A DNA stretch of 48,182 nt from an uncultured Ignavibacterium sp. (GCA_937934185.1 CALHAB010000115.1:1-48182); one strand, 5' to 3'. Numbered from the stretch's first letter, positions 30,217 through 38,595 are shown. Numbers and translations: made by a program. The notes: generated from the letters alone by a model not told the origin.

Positions 30217-30600
30217 TTGGCTCGTATAGCAGGTGTAGATTTACCAAAAGCAAAAAAAATTTTATATGGTCTTCAGTACATTTATGGTATAGGAAGATCA
30301 ACCGCTGCTGAAATTCTTCAGAAAGCTAATATAGATCCCAACAAAAAAGTCGGCGAACTTCACGAAGAAGAAGTTGCACAAATCAGGTCAGTAATCACAG
30401 CTGATTATAAAGTAGAAGGTGCTTTAAGATCTGAGGTTCAGCAGAACATAAAAAGATTAATGGACATTGGTGCTTACCGCGGATTGAGGCATAGAAGAGG
30501 ATTACCTGTTCGCGGTCAAAGAACCAGAACCAACAGCAGAACCAGAAAAGGTAAAAGAAAAACTGTTGCTGGAAAGAAAAAAGCTCCAACTAAGAAATAA
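30217..30600 (+). CDS. rpsM: 30S ribosomal protein S13
   Basis: S13 forms inter-subunit bridges at the 30S head. The start is TTG at 30217, preceded by AAGGAG at 30204-30209, and the product starts [20 protein letters not shown]. The helix-two-turn-helix part ([19 protein letters not shown]) and the [20 protein letters not shown] segment are canonical. The 127-aa product ends in a basic Lys-rich tail. It opens the alpha-operon part. Confidence 0.97.
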   Translation: MARIAGVDLPKAKKILYGLQYIYGIGRSTAAEILQKANIDPNKKVGELHEEEVAQIRSVITADYKVEGALRSEVQQNIKRLMDIGAYRGLRHRRGLPVRGQRTRTNSRTRKGKRKTVAGKKKAPTKK

Positions 30601-30624
30601 TAATTGTAATTCGGAGGATTTGAA

Positions 30625-31011
30625 TTGGCTAAAACAGCAAAAAAAGTTAAGAAGCGTGCTCATGTTGATGCGAATGGTGTTGCACACATCAAAGCAACAT
30701 TCAACAATGTTATAGTTACCATAACAGATATTTATGGTAATACAATTTCCTGGTCATCGGCAGGGAAGAATGGTTTTAAAGGCTCAAGAAAAAACACACC
30801 ATTTGCAGCTCAGGTTTCAGCAGAAGCTGCTGCTAAAGAAGCTTATGATTTAGGTTTAAGAAAAGTCGAAGTTTTTGTAAAAGGTCCAGGTTCCGGTAGA
30901 GAAGCAGCAATCAGAGCATTGCATACAGCTGGTCTTGAGATTACTTCAATTAAAGATGTAACTCCTATTCCACACAATGGATGCAGACCACCAAAGAAAA
31001 GAAGAGTTTAA
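30625..31011 (+). CDS. rpsK: 30S ribosomal protein S11
   Basis: S11 lies on the 30S platform next to the E site. The start is TTG at 30625 with CGGAGG at 30612-30617. The 128-aa product has [39 protein letters not shown] and the C-terminal [18 protein letters not shown], all diagnostic. A short Lys-rich N-terminal stretch is typical. It lies 24 nt after rpsM. Confidence 0.98.
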   Translation: MAKTAKKVKKRAHVDANGVAHIKATFNNVIVTITDIYGNTISWSSAGKNGFKGSRKNTPFAAQVSAEAAAKEAYDLGLRKVEVFVKGPGSGREAAIRALHTAGLEITSIKDVTPIPHNGCRPPKKRRV

Positions 31012-31030
31012 TTTAACGGAGAGTTCATAA

Positions 31031-31657
31031 ATGGCAAGATATACAGACTCAGTTTGTAAATTATGTAGAAGAGAAAGACAAAAATTGTTTCTGAAAGGGC
31101 AGAAGTGCTTTACAGATAAATGCCCTATCGAACAGCGAAATTATCCTCCGGGTCAACACGGGGTTTCGCGTCGTACAAAAATTTCAGAGTACGGTGTTCA
31201 GCTTAGAGAAAAGCAGAAGATTAAAAGAATTTATGGTCTGCTTGAAACTCAGTTCAGAAACTATTTTGAGAAAGCTATAAAACAAAAAGGTAAGACAGGT
31301 GAAAATCTTGTTAAACTTCTTGAACGAAGATTAGACAATGTTGTTTATAGAATCGGATTTGCTTCTTCAAGAAAACAAGCAAGACAATTAATTAAGCATC
31401 GTCACTTTCTCGTTAACAATCAGCTTGTTGATATTCCTTCTTACTTATTAAATCCCGGAGATGTAATTCAGGTTAAGGAAAAAAGTAAAAAGCTTGATGC
31501 AATTCATAATTCTTTGAAACGGGTAAAGGATAATACATACAACTGGATAACTGTGGATAAAGCTTCTCTGTCAGGAACTTTTGTACAGATTCCTGAAAGA
31601 GCTGATATTCCACTCAATGCAAACGAACAATTGGTAGTTGAACTTTACTCCAAATAA
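31031..31657 (+). CDS. rpsD: 30S ribosomal protein S4 (zinc-binding form)
   Basis: S4 starts 30S assembly, and in E. coli it represses the alpha operon. The 208-aa product keeps four Cys in the N-terminal part (Cys9, Cys12, Cys26, Cys31), the zinc-binding form. It also has the NYPPGQHG motif and the S4 RNA-binding domain ([33 protein letters not shown]). An ACGGAGAG SD precedes the ATG. It lies between rpsK and rpoA, the standard order. Confidence 0.97.
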   Translation: MARYTDSVCKLCRRERQKLFLKGQKCFTDKCPIEQRNYPPGQHGVSRRTKISEYGVQLREKQKIKRIYGLLETQFRNYFEKAIKQKGKTGENLVKLLERRLDNVVYRIGFASSRKQARQLIKHRHFLVNNQLVDIPSYLLNPGDVIQVKEKSKKLDAIHNSLKRVKDNTYNWITVDKASLSGTFVQIPERADIPLNANEQLVVELYSK

Positions 31658-31691
31658 TAATTTTATTTTTGAATAATTAAGAGGACAATAA

Positions 31692-32687
31692 ATGAGCGGA
31701 TTATCATTCAAGATGCCTGAAGCACTTGTACTCGATGAAGCTAGTTATACGAATACTTTTGGTAGATTTTATTTACAACCTCTGGAAAGAGGATACGGAG
31801 TAACACTTGGTAATTCTTTAAGAAGAGTACTTCTGTCTTCACTTCCCGGTGCTGCTATTACTTCTGTAAAGTTTAGCGGCGTTCTTCACGAGTTCTCTAC
31901 TATTGAAGGTGTTGTTGAAGATGTCTCTGAAATCATTCTTAATCTTAAACAGGTTAGAATGATTTTGTTGAGTAAAAAACCCAATAAAATCGAACTTTCA
32001 TTTAATGGTCAGGGTGAATGGAAAGCTGCTGATATTCAGAAAGCAACTAATGAAGTTGAAATTCTTAATCCGGATTTACATATCGCCACACTCAACAAAA
32101 ACGCAAAGTTTGATGTTGAATTAAGAGTCGGACGCGGCTATGGATATGTTCCCGCTGTTGAAAATGTTCAACCGGATCAAACTATCGGAGTAATTCCAAT
32201 TGACTCGATTTTTACACCAATTAAAAATGTTAAATACGAAGTTGAAAATGTTCGTATCGGTGATAAAAATGATTATGAGAAGTTGACACTCGAAATACAA
32301 ACTGATGGTTCAATTACACCTGATGATGCATTAACTCAGGCAGCAAAAATTCTTAAAGATCATATTCAGTACTTTATCAATTTTGATGTTGAACAGGAAG
32401 AAGAAGAAACTACTGTTACCAAAGACAGCGAATTTGAGAAAATTAAAAAGATGCTTTTAACCAATGTTGATGATCTCGAATTAAGCGTTAGAGCTCACAA
32501 CTGCCTTAAAGCTGCTAACATTAAGACTATTGCTGATTTGGTAAGAAGAGATGAACAGGAACTTCTCCGCTTCAGAAACTTCGGTAGAAAATCTTTAGCT
32601 GAGCTTGGAGAAATTGTTGAAAGTATGGGACTTGAATTCGGAATGGATGTTGACAAATACTTAAAAGACGATTCAGATAACCATTAA
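31692..32687 (+). CDS. rpoA: RNA polymerase alpha subunit
   Basis: The alpha dimer scaffolds RNA polymerase, and its C-terminal domain reads UP elements and activators. The 331-aa product has the N-terminal dimerisation domain (RFYLQPLERGYGVTLGNSLR, VLLSSLPGAAITS). It has an acidic linker (about residues 233-250, rich in Glu/Thr) and the C-terminal domain with ELSVRAHNCLKAANIKTIAD and FRNFGRKSLAELGE. AGAGGACA precedes the ATG. The length is standard. A-tracts upstream of some promoters here could be UP elements. Confidence 0.98.
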   Translation: MSGLSFKMPEALVLDEASYTNTFGRFYLQPLERGYGVTLGNSLRRVLLSSLPGAAITSVKFSGVLHEFSTIEGVVEDVSEIILNLKQVRMILLSKKPNKIELSFNGQGEWKAADIQKATNEVEILNPDLHIATLNKNAKFDVELRVGRGYGYVPAVENVQPDQTIGVIPIDSIFTPIKNVKYEVENVRIGDKNDYEKLTLEIQTDGSITPDDALTQAAKILKDHIQYFINFDVEQEEEETTVTKDSEFEKIKKMLLTNVDDLELSVRAHNCLKAANIKTIADLVRRDEQELLRFRNFGRKSLAELGEIVESMGLEFGMDVDKYLKDDSDNH

Positions 32688-32705
32688 TTCCAGATAGGTT
32701 GATTT

Positions 32706-33185
32706 ATGAGACATAGAGTAAAAGGAAGAAAACTTAAAAGAACTGCTTCACACAGAACCGCAACTTTACGTTCGCTTGCAACTTCTGTTCTGAAACATAA
32801 AAGAATTAAAACAACCTTAGCAAAAGCAAAAGAAGCACGTACTTTTGTTGAAAAGCTTATTACCAAAGCTAAAAGAAATGACCTTCACTCAAAAAGATTA
32901 ATTATGAGTGAGATTAAAGATAAAGAAGTTGTTAAAGAACTTTTCGCAGAAATAGTTCCGAAGATTGGCGACAGACCAGGCGGTTACACAAGAGTTATCA
33001 AACTCGGTACTCGTGTTGGTGATGCTGCCCAGATGGCAATTCTCGAATTAGTAGACTATAACGAAGTTGCTAACAAAAAAGCAGAAGAACGAAAAGAACA
33101 GCGCGAGCAGAAAGCTCAGGAGAAAGCAGCCGAAAAACAAAAAGCTGCTGAAGAAGCTGCAACTCAAACTGCCGAAGAAAAATAA
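32706..33185 (+). CDS. rplQ: 50S ribosomal protein L17 with C-terminal extension
   Basis: L17 lies by the peptide exit. The core (residues 1-118) has [43 protein letters not shown] and [20 protein letters not shown]. The family core is about 115-130 aa; this product is 159 aa. The last 40 residues or so are an Ala/Glu/Lys/Gln-rich low-complexity helix, which could project from the ribosome surface. It is the last gene of the ribosomal block and a strong terminator follows. Confidence 0.97.
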   Translation: MRHRVKGRKLKRTASHRTATLRSLATSVLKHKRIKTTLAKAKEARTFVEKLITKAKRNDLHSKRLIMSEIKDKEVVKELFAEIVPKIGDRPGGYTRVIKLGTRVGDAAQMAILELVDYNEVANKKAEERKEQREQKAQEKAAEKQKAAEEAATQTAEEK

Positions 33186-33205
33186 TTTAGCCATCAAATG
33201 ATATA

Positions 33206-33239
33206 AAAGAGTAATCGGTAATCCGGTTACTCTTTTTTT
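33206..33239 (+). terminator. Strong intrinsic terminator after rplQ
   Basis: A 13-bp stem with one G-U pair joins 33206-33218 to 33223-33235, with a TAAT loop. It runs directly into a T tract (to 33239). It ends the ribosomal block 20 nt after the rplQ stop and finishes 8 nt before the engB start codon. Confidence 0.9.
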
Positions 33240-33247
33240 ATTTAGTT

Positions 33248-33835
33248 ATGTTCAAAGAACAAAAATTTGTTAAATCAGTTTATTCAATAGATGATCTTCC
33301 CAAGTTAAGATTGCCCGAAATTGTGCTTTGCGGCAGATCGAATGTGGGAAAATCATCTTTTATAAATTCTCTTTTCAACAGGAAGGATTTAGCAAAGATA
33401 AGTTCTACTCCGGGCAAAACCCGATCAATAAATTATTATCAGATTGACAACAAATTTTATATCGTTGATTTACCTGGCTATGGTTATGCAAAAGTTAGTG
33501 TAACAGAAAGAAAGAAATGGGCTAAGCTGATTGAAGATTTTTTTTCAAAATCAGAATACATCAATCTTGTTATACATATTCTTGACTCAAGGCATAAACC
33601 AACAGAGCTGGATATTCAGCTTAATAATTTATTGAAGCAGTTGAATCTCCCTTTTATTTTTTTATTAAATAAGTCTGATAAACTCAAACAATCAGAATTT
33701 AAGCAAGCAATAAATCAATTGACAGAACTTTTTCCCGAAGCAAGATACAACGAAAATACATTTTTCTATTCTTCTGTTAAAGGAACAGGGAAAAAGGAAA
33801 TTAAAAGTTATCTTTCTGACACTTTTTATTCTTAA
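33248..33835 (+). CDS. engB: Ribosome biogenesis GTPase EngB/YsxC
   Basis: This is an essential GTPase needed for late 50S assembly. The 195-aa product has G1 GRSNVGKSSF at residues 29-38, the G2 segment TPGKTRS, G3 DLPGYGYAKV, G4 NKSDK, and the SSVKGTG G5 region. The ATG lies only 8 nt after the terminator T tract and has no SD. It may therefore be read through from rplQ, or be leaderless from a promoter overlapping the terminator. The function fits its ribosomal neighbours. Confidence 0.95.
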   Translation: MFKEQKFVKSVYSIDDLPKLRLPEIVLCGRSNVGKSSFINSLFNRKDLAKISSTPGKTRSINYYQIDNKFYIVDLPGYGYAKVSVTERKKWAKLIEDFFSKSEYINLVIHILDSRHKPTELDIQLNNLLKQLNLPFIFLLNKSDKLKQSEFKQAINQLTELFPEARYNENTFFYSSVKGTGKKEIKSYLSDTFYS

Positions 33836-33918
33836 ACACTTTCAGATTTCAATTAGTTTGATAAAATTTGCCTACAAAGTTATTTTTCTTTTAAAGTAAT
33901 TAAGCCCCAAGCTTCCTG

Positions 33919-35775
33919 ATGAATAAAAGACAGAGAAAACGTTTACTAATATTTATGATTGTGCCTGTATTGGCTGCAATTCTGTTTTTCACAGATGATT
34001 TGCTGATCCGTGTTGTTACAATTGCACTGATGGTGATTTATGTTGCATTCATTATTTTCCTCAGAGACTCGATAAGATTTGATGGCAAATTTTCAATCGA
34101 TACTAATGAAGAATTAGAAACTGATTACACTCCTTCAACATCTGCAGATACAGAAGAATCATTCGTAATAGTTTCAAAAAATAAAGATATAAATGTAATC
34201 ACTGCAGACAACTTTAAACCAAATTTTGTAAGACCTTCTGATGCAAAACTATTCCCGCCGGATTTAAAGGAAAGATTTGAAGAAATTGCCAAAGAAGAAC
34301 TTCCTGCAGGAATTGGCAACGACGGCAAATTTGCATTCGCACTAGAGAAAGTTCTTGCGGTAATTAAAGATGCTTACTCAGCTCATTCAGCATTGTTCTT
34401 CTGGTATAACAAGAAAAAGGAAAAACTTAGTATTGAAAAATTTGTTTCAATCAGTAATGATATCAGCAACAGGAAGTTTGATATCGAAGATGATATTCTG
34501 AGTAAAATAGTTCAAAAGAGCGAGCCGGAATTATTAAGTAATATCTCACCAACAGCCGAAGCTGATGTAATCAGATATTACGATAGACCACAAGGTATCA
34601 GAAGCTTCGTTGGTGTGCCTCTTTTTTATGAAAATAATCTTATCGGAATTCTGGCAATGGACTCCAAGATGGATGATGCTTTCGGAATTGAAACAATTTA
34701 TACTCTTGGCCGCTTTGTCAGAGTGATTACTATGATCATTCAGATTTTTGAAGAGAAACATTCGGATATAATCTCTCAGAACAGATTAAAAGCTTTATTG
34801 AATTTAATCGGTCCTGAATCTGATTTCGAAACAGAAGAAGGTTTGTTTAATGCTATTCAGAATTCACTAAAAGATTTAGTTGAGTGGGATGTTTTTTCAT
34901 TCGTTTATTTCAAACCGATTGAAAAGCGATTTGAAGTTGTTAAAGTAATAAACAATACTACTCTGAAATATATCGGACAGGGTTTGCAGGTCGATCTTTC
35001 ATCTACTATTGTCGGCAAAGCTGTAACAACAGGATTAGCTGTTAAGATTGATGAAATGTCCTCAGAAAGTTTTAAGCGGTTTACTAAAAATGAAGACCTG
35101 ACTTTGGATGGTTCTTTCCTCGCTATTCCTATCGTTTATTCAAATCAGAATTTTGGTGTCCTTTGTTTTGAAAGTCTTAAGAAAAGTCACTATACAAATG
35201 CTGATGTTAAATTTCTTCAAAGTGCAGTCAACATAATTGCATATATAATCTATTCTCATTCTTCACAGAAATTATTAAAAAGTCTTATTGCTTTAGATTT
35301 GGATACACGTGCCTTGAATGCAGAAAACTTTAAACAGAGATTAGTTGAAGATTTGATAAAACAATATTCAGTAAAAGCTCAGGGAGCGCTTGCACTTATT
35401 AAGATAGATGATTTTCTTGAACAGGAATCTTTATTCGATGGTGATCCTTTTCCCAAAGTTTTAGAAGCCGTTGCTGAGGCAATTTCTGAAGACTTAACTC
35501 CTATGACAATCTTTGGAAGAATTGATGAGAGAATTTTTGCTGTACATTTCTTTAATACCGAGCCAAAATCAGTTTATATATGGGCAGAAAAATTAAGAGT
35601 TAAAGTTGCGCGTAAGCCTGTAAATGTTGTCTCAAAACAGAATACTTATACGATTTCAATTGGAGTTGCCACAACAACCGGCAGAACTGATGCAGATGAA
35701 GTTCTTGAAAATGCTCATCTCGCTTTGCAGAAAGCTGTTGAGAAAGGTGGCAATGCAGTGCGGAACATTAACTAA
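33919..35775 (+). CDS. Membrane-anchored GAF-GAF protein with degenerate GGDEF domain
   Basis: The 618-aa protein starts with two membrane helices (about residues 8-27 and 29-49). An acidic Ser/Thr-rich linker and two GAF-like sensor domains follow (about 135-275, with GVPLFYENNLIGILAMDS, and about 285-440, with AIPIVYSNQNFGVLCFES). The C-terminal part (about 450-618) has the fold pattern of a diguanylate cyclase: LDLDTRALN, SIGVAT and a final NAHLALQKAVEKGGNAV. The GGDEF motif itself reads DERIF (residues 536-540, in GRIDERIFAVHF), so cyclase activity is unlikely. It may bind a nucleotide or a partner. It lies 11 nt before deoB. The exact signal is unknown. Confidence 0.85.
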   Translation: MNKRQRKRLLIFMIVPVLAAILFFTDDLLIRVVTIALMVIYVAFIIFLRDSIRFDGKFSIDTNEELETDYTPSTSADTEESFVIVSKNKDINVITADNFKPNFVRPSDAKLFPPDLKERFEEIAKEELPAGIGNDGKFAFALEKVLAVIKDAYSAHSALFFWYNKKKEKLSIEKFVSISNDISNRKFDIEDDILSKIVQKSEPELLSNISPTAEADVIRYYDRPQGIRSFVGVPLFYENNLIGILAMDSKMDDAFGIETIYTLGRFVRVITMIIQIFEEKHSDIISQNRLKALLNLIGPESDFETEEGLFNAIQNSLKDLVEWDVFSFVYFKPIEKRFEVVKVINNTTLKYIGQGLQVDLSSTIVGKAVTTGLAVKIDEMSSESFKRFTKNEDLTLDGSFLAIPIVYSNQNFGVLCFESLKKSHYTNADVKFLQSAVNIIAYIIYSHSSQKLLKSLIALDLDTRALNAENFKQRLVEDLIKQYSVKAQGALALIKIDDFLEQESLFDGDPFPKVLEAVAEAISEDLTPMTIFGRIDERIFAVHFFNTEPKSVYIWAEKLRVKVARKPVNVVSKQNTYTISIGVATTTGRTDADEVLENAHLALQKAVEKGGNAVRNIN

Positions 35776-35786
35776 TCTGATTATCA

Positions 35787-36950
35787 ATGAATAACTTTAT
35801 TGTAATTATCCTTGATGGAGTTGGCGTAGGCGAACTTCCTGATGCTGATTTATATGGAGATAAAGGAAGTAATACATTAGCCAATATCAGTAAAGCACTT
35901 GGCTCGATACAACTACCTAATCTTCAAAAATTTGGTCTTGGTAATATCATTCCAATTAATGGTGTTGAACCAGTACATAAGCCGATGGCTTCTTTCGGTA
36001 AAATGGCTGAAGTTTCGAAAGGGAAAGACAGCACTACAGGTCATTGGGAAATTTCCGGATTACAAATTGATTTTAACTTCAATTACTTTCCAAACGGTTT
36101 TCCTGAGTATATAATAAATAAGTTTATTGAACTCACAGGTGTTAAAGGTGTCCTTGGTAACAAACCTGCATCAGGCACTGAAATCATAAATGAGCTTGGT
36201 GATGAGCATATAAAAACAGGATTTCCGATTGTTTACACTTCAGCAGATTCCGTATTTCAGATTGCTGCACACGAAGAATATTTTGGCCTGGATAATCTTT
36301 ATAGAATTTGTGAGATAACACGCAATCAGATTTTAGTCCCACCTCTGATTGTTGGTAGAGTAATTGCCAGACCATTTATTGGAAAAGATGGTAATTATAC
36401 CAGAACCACAAACAGAAAAGATTATTCACTAGATCCTCCGTCAAAAACAATTTTGGATTATCTTCAGACAAATGGTATAAATACAATTGCCATCGGAAAG
36501 ATTAATGATTTGTTTAATCATCGTGGAATAAATGTTTCAGAACATACTAAATCAAATTCGGAAGGAATGAAAACATTATTGGATTATGTATCGATGGTTT
36601 CAAACTCCTTCATATTTGTTAACCTTGTGGATTTTGATGTTTATTTTGGTCATAGAAATGATCCTAAAGGATTCTATGAAGCGCTTAGAGAGTTTGATGA
36701 TTTCCTTCCACTTTTGCTGAATAAGTTATCGGAAAATGATCGTTTAATTTTAACAGCTGATCATGGTAATGATCCAACAACACCGAGTACGGATCATAGC
36801 AGAGAATATGTCCCGTTACTGTATTATGGGAAGAACAAAAAAGCTTATGATTTAGGAATAAGAAAAACATTTTCGGATGTTGGAAAAACTGTTGCTGATT
36901 ACTTTAAAGTACCAAATGATCTTTTGGGAGAGAGTTTTTTAACTCAATAA
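35787..36950 (+). CDS. deoB: Phosphopentomutase
   Basis: It interconverts (deoxy)ribose-1-phosphate and -5-phosphate in nucleoside salvage. It belongs to the alkaline-phosphatase superfamily. The 387-aa product has the metal-binding Asp10 (ILDGVGVGELPDAD). The activated Thr is in KDSTTGHWEISG (probably Thr84). Further metal ligands are in VDFDVYFGHRND and TADHGNDPTTPSTDHSRE (Asp325, His326, His337). The cap domain lies between. It follows the GAF protein by 11 nt and precedes the small unknown gene by 13 nt, so it is probably in one operon with them. No deoA, deoC or deoD gene is nearby. Confidence 0.97.
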   Translation: MNNFIVIILDGVGVGELPDADLYGDKGSNTLANISKALGSIQLPNLQKFGLGNIIPINGVEPVHKPMASFGKMAEVSKGKDSTTGHWEISGLQIDFNFNYFPNGFPEYIINKFIELTGVKGVLGNKPASGTEIINELGDEHIKTGFPIVYTSADSVFQIAAHEEYFGLDNLYRICEITRNQILVPPLIVGRVIARPFIGKDGNYTRTTNRKDYSLDPPSKTILDYLQTNGINTIAIGKINDLFNHRGINVSEHTKSNSEGMKTLLDYVSMVSNSFIFVNLVDFDVYFGHRNDPKGFYEALREFDDFLPLLLNKLSENDRLILTADHGNDPTTPSTDHSREYVPLLYYGKNKKAYDLGIRKTFSDVGKTVADYFKVPNDLLGESFLTQ

Positions 36951-36963
36951 ATACAATCATTAA

Positions 36964-37197
36964 ATGAAAAAGGAAACTCACGATTCATTCAACCCTAAAA
37001 ATGTATTTCTGAAATTTGAACCCGGTTATAATTACAGAATCTTTATTCCGGGAAAAAGTTTCGAAGGATTATCAGATGCAGAAATAAAACTGGTTGAAAA
37101 AATTTCTGAGGTGCAAAAATTGGATGAACTGCTTGTTATTGACTTTCTTAAGACCGAAGGTTCATTATCCAATAAGAAATTTAAACTAAAAAAATAG
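36964..37197 (+). CDS. Small protein of unknown function before a PIN-like gene
   Basis: The 77-aa product has an N-terminal half with beta-type residues (VFLKFEPGYNYRIFIPGKS), a helical middle (LSDAEIKLVEKISEVQKLDELLVIDFL), and a Lys-rich end. I do not recognise the family. It follows deoB by 13 nt and precedes the PIN-like gene by 3 nt. This is the size and arrangement of an antitoxin before its VapC toxin, but no ribbon-helix-helix or AbrB motif can be seen. No SD is visible before the ATG. The reading frame fills its slot exactly, which favours a real gene. Confidence 0.65.
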   Translation: MKKETHDSFNPKNVFLKFEPGYNYRIFIPGKSFEGLSDAEIKLVEKISEVQKLDELLVIDFLKTEGSLSNKKFKLKK

Positions 37198-37200
37198 TAT

Positions 37201-37581
37201 ATGGACCAACATTTTTTAATCGATACAGATATTCTTTATGATCACCTTACTCATAATCAGAAAAACGAAAGATCTTTTCTAACAACCTTGATGACAAAAG
37301 GGGAGTGCTTTACTACAGTTCTTAATGCAAGTGAATTGTATTTTTCTGCAAAAAGTGACGAAGAAAAACTTACTGTAAAGAAATTACTCTATTCATTAAA
37401 AGTGCTTGGATTAAACAGCAGGTATTCTCTGGATATTCCGCTCTACTCAGAGAAATTCAACAGTTACCGCGAATGTTTATTCTACATTGTTGCAGAAAGA
37501 AACAATATGATCATTGCTACCAACTCACCCTCAAAATATGATTTTGGAAAAGTAAAAGTTATAACTAAAAAGACTTCTTAG
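37201..37581 (+). CDS. PIN-domain-like protein, possibly VapC-like
   Basis: The 126-aa product fits the PIN fold of small ribonucleases. LIDTDIL near the N-terminus provides Asp8 and Asp10, NASELYFSA provides Glu45, and the segment RECLFYIVAERNNMIIATNS aligns with the usual DALIAATALE...LVT segment. There, Glu91 stands in place of the usual third Asp. The fourth acidic position is doubtful (TNSPSKYDF). It could be an active VapC-like nuclease or a degenerate one with another role. It lies 3 nt after the 77-aa gene, which makes a toxin-antitoxin pair possible but unproven. Confidence 0.65.
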   Translation: MDQHFLIDTDILYDHLTHNQKNERSFLTTLMTKGECFTTVLNASELYFSAKSDEEKLTVKKLLYSLKVLGLNSRYSLDIPLYSEKFNSYRECLFYIVAERNNMIIATNSPSKYDFGKVKVITKKTS

Positions 37582-37721
37582 TGAAAATCTTTATAACTGA
37601 TTTACATATAATTCAGTTTATAATTTTTAGAAGCTTTATTATCTTAATCAGCGCAATTGCAGAATTGTTAGTTGTTCATTTTTATTTATTTGTGTTTAAG
37701 GTTTATCAGGAATATTTGTAA
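37581..37721 (+). CDS. Possible 46-aa membrane microprotein before the sigma gene
   Basis: A GTG overlaps the PIN-gene stop codon by one base and opens a 46-codon frame ending at TAA 37719-37721, 16 nt before the sigma factor start. The product would be MKIFITDLHIIQFIIFRSFI and onward, with one long hydrophobic stretch (about residues 12-38). No SD is visible, and the region also holds the likely sigma promoter. An open frame of this length in AT-rich DNA can occur by chance, so this is only a candidate. Confidence 0.25.
   Translation: MKIFITDLHIIQFIIFRSFIILISAIAELLVVHFYLFVFKVYQEYL
37689..37718 (+). promoter_or_regulatory. Possible promoter of the sigma factor gene
   Basis: TTTG at 37689-37692 is followed after 18 nt by AATATTTG at 37711-37718, one mismatch from the TAnnTTTG -7 box. 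The transcript would start about 12 nt before the ATG, leaving just the GAGAGGTGAG ribosome binding site. This is weaker than the promoters at 2234 and 14020. Confidence 0.3.
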
Positions 37722-37737
37722 ATATGAGAGGTGAGTA

Positions 37738-38592
37738 ATGAAATTATATAAGCAAATAACAAACAGGGAAGCTGCATCACTTGATAAATACCTTAACGAA
37801 ATCGCCAAGGAACCATTGCTCACGGCAGATGATGAAATTCAACTTGCAATAAAAATAAGAAATGGAGACAGCTCCGCATTGGAAAGATTAGTTAAATCAA
37901 ACCTGCGATTTGTTGTGAGCGTGGCAAAACAGTATCAAAATCAGGGACTTTCTCTTGGTGATCTGATTAATGAAGGAAATGTCGGTTTAATGAAAGCTGC
38001 AAGAAGATTTGACGAGACAAGAGGATTTAAATTTATTTCTTATGCTGTTTGGTGGATAAGACAATCAATTCTTCAGGCACTTGCCGAGCAGTCAAGAATT
38101 GTAAGACTACCTTTGAATCGTGTAGGAACATTGAACAGAATTGGTAAAGCTTACAGTCATCTTGAGCAGGAATTTGAGCGCGAACCAAGTGCTGAAGAAC
38201 TTGCAAATGCACTCGAGATGGATGTAGAGGAAATTAGCGATGTAATGAAAATGACAGGCAAACCAATGTCTATGGATGCACCATTCAGTCAGAATGATGA
38301 AAACAGCTTACACGATGTACTGATTAACGATGATTTGCCTTCTCCTGATGAAGAGCTTATGACAGAATCACTTAAAGAAGAAATTAAAAGAGCATTAACT
38401 ATTCTTAATGAAAGAGAAAAGGAAGTTATAAAATTGTATTATGGAATTGACACTGATCAGCCGCTGACTTTAGAAGAAATAGGTGAAAAATTTAACCTTA
38501 CCCGTGAGCGTGTAAGGCAAATAAAAGAAAAAGCAATCAGAAAACTCAGACATAATACCCGCAGTAAAAATTTAAAGTCATATCTCGGATAG
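37738..38592 (+). CDS. rpoD: Primary sigma factor RpoD/SigA, short Bacteroidota type
   Basis: This directs RNA polymerase to housekeeping promoters. The 284-aa product lacks region 1.1 and begins with region 1.2 ([20 protein letters not shown]). It continues with region 2 ([57 protein letters not shown]), region 3, and region 4.2 with the helix-turn-helix [20 protein letters not shown]. This compact form is typical of Bacteroidota, whose sigma reads TTTG/TAnnTTTG promoters, and such promoters are found in this window. A good SD (AGGTGAG) lies just upstream. nlpC follows after 3 nt. Confidence 0.97.
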   Translation: MKLYKQITNREAASLDKYLNEIAKEPLLTADDEIQLAIKIRNGDSSALERLVKSNLRFVVSVAKQYQNQGLSLGDLINEGNVGLMKAARRFDETRGFKFISYAVWWIRQSILQALAEQSRIVRLPLNRVGTLNRIGKAYSHLEQEFEREPSAEELANALEMDVEEISDVMKMTGKPMSMDAPFSQNDENSLHDVLINDDLPSPDEELMTESLKEEIKRALTILNEREKEVIKLYYGIDTDQPLTLEEIGEKFNLTRERVRQIKEKAIRKLRHNTRSKNLKSYLG

Positions 38593-38595
38593 CAA

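Noticed and set aside
33855-33870. TTTG and TAAAATTTG as a promoter of the GAF gene
   Set aside because: The -7 box is off by one base from TAnnTTTG and the two TTTG motifs are too close together; an own promoter remains possible but is not supported.
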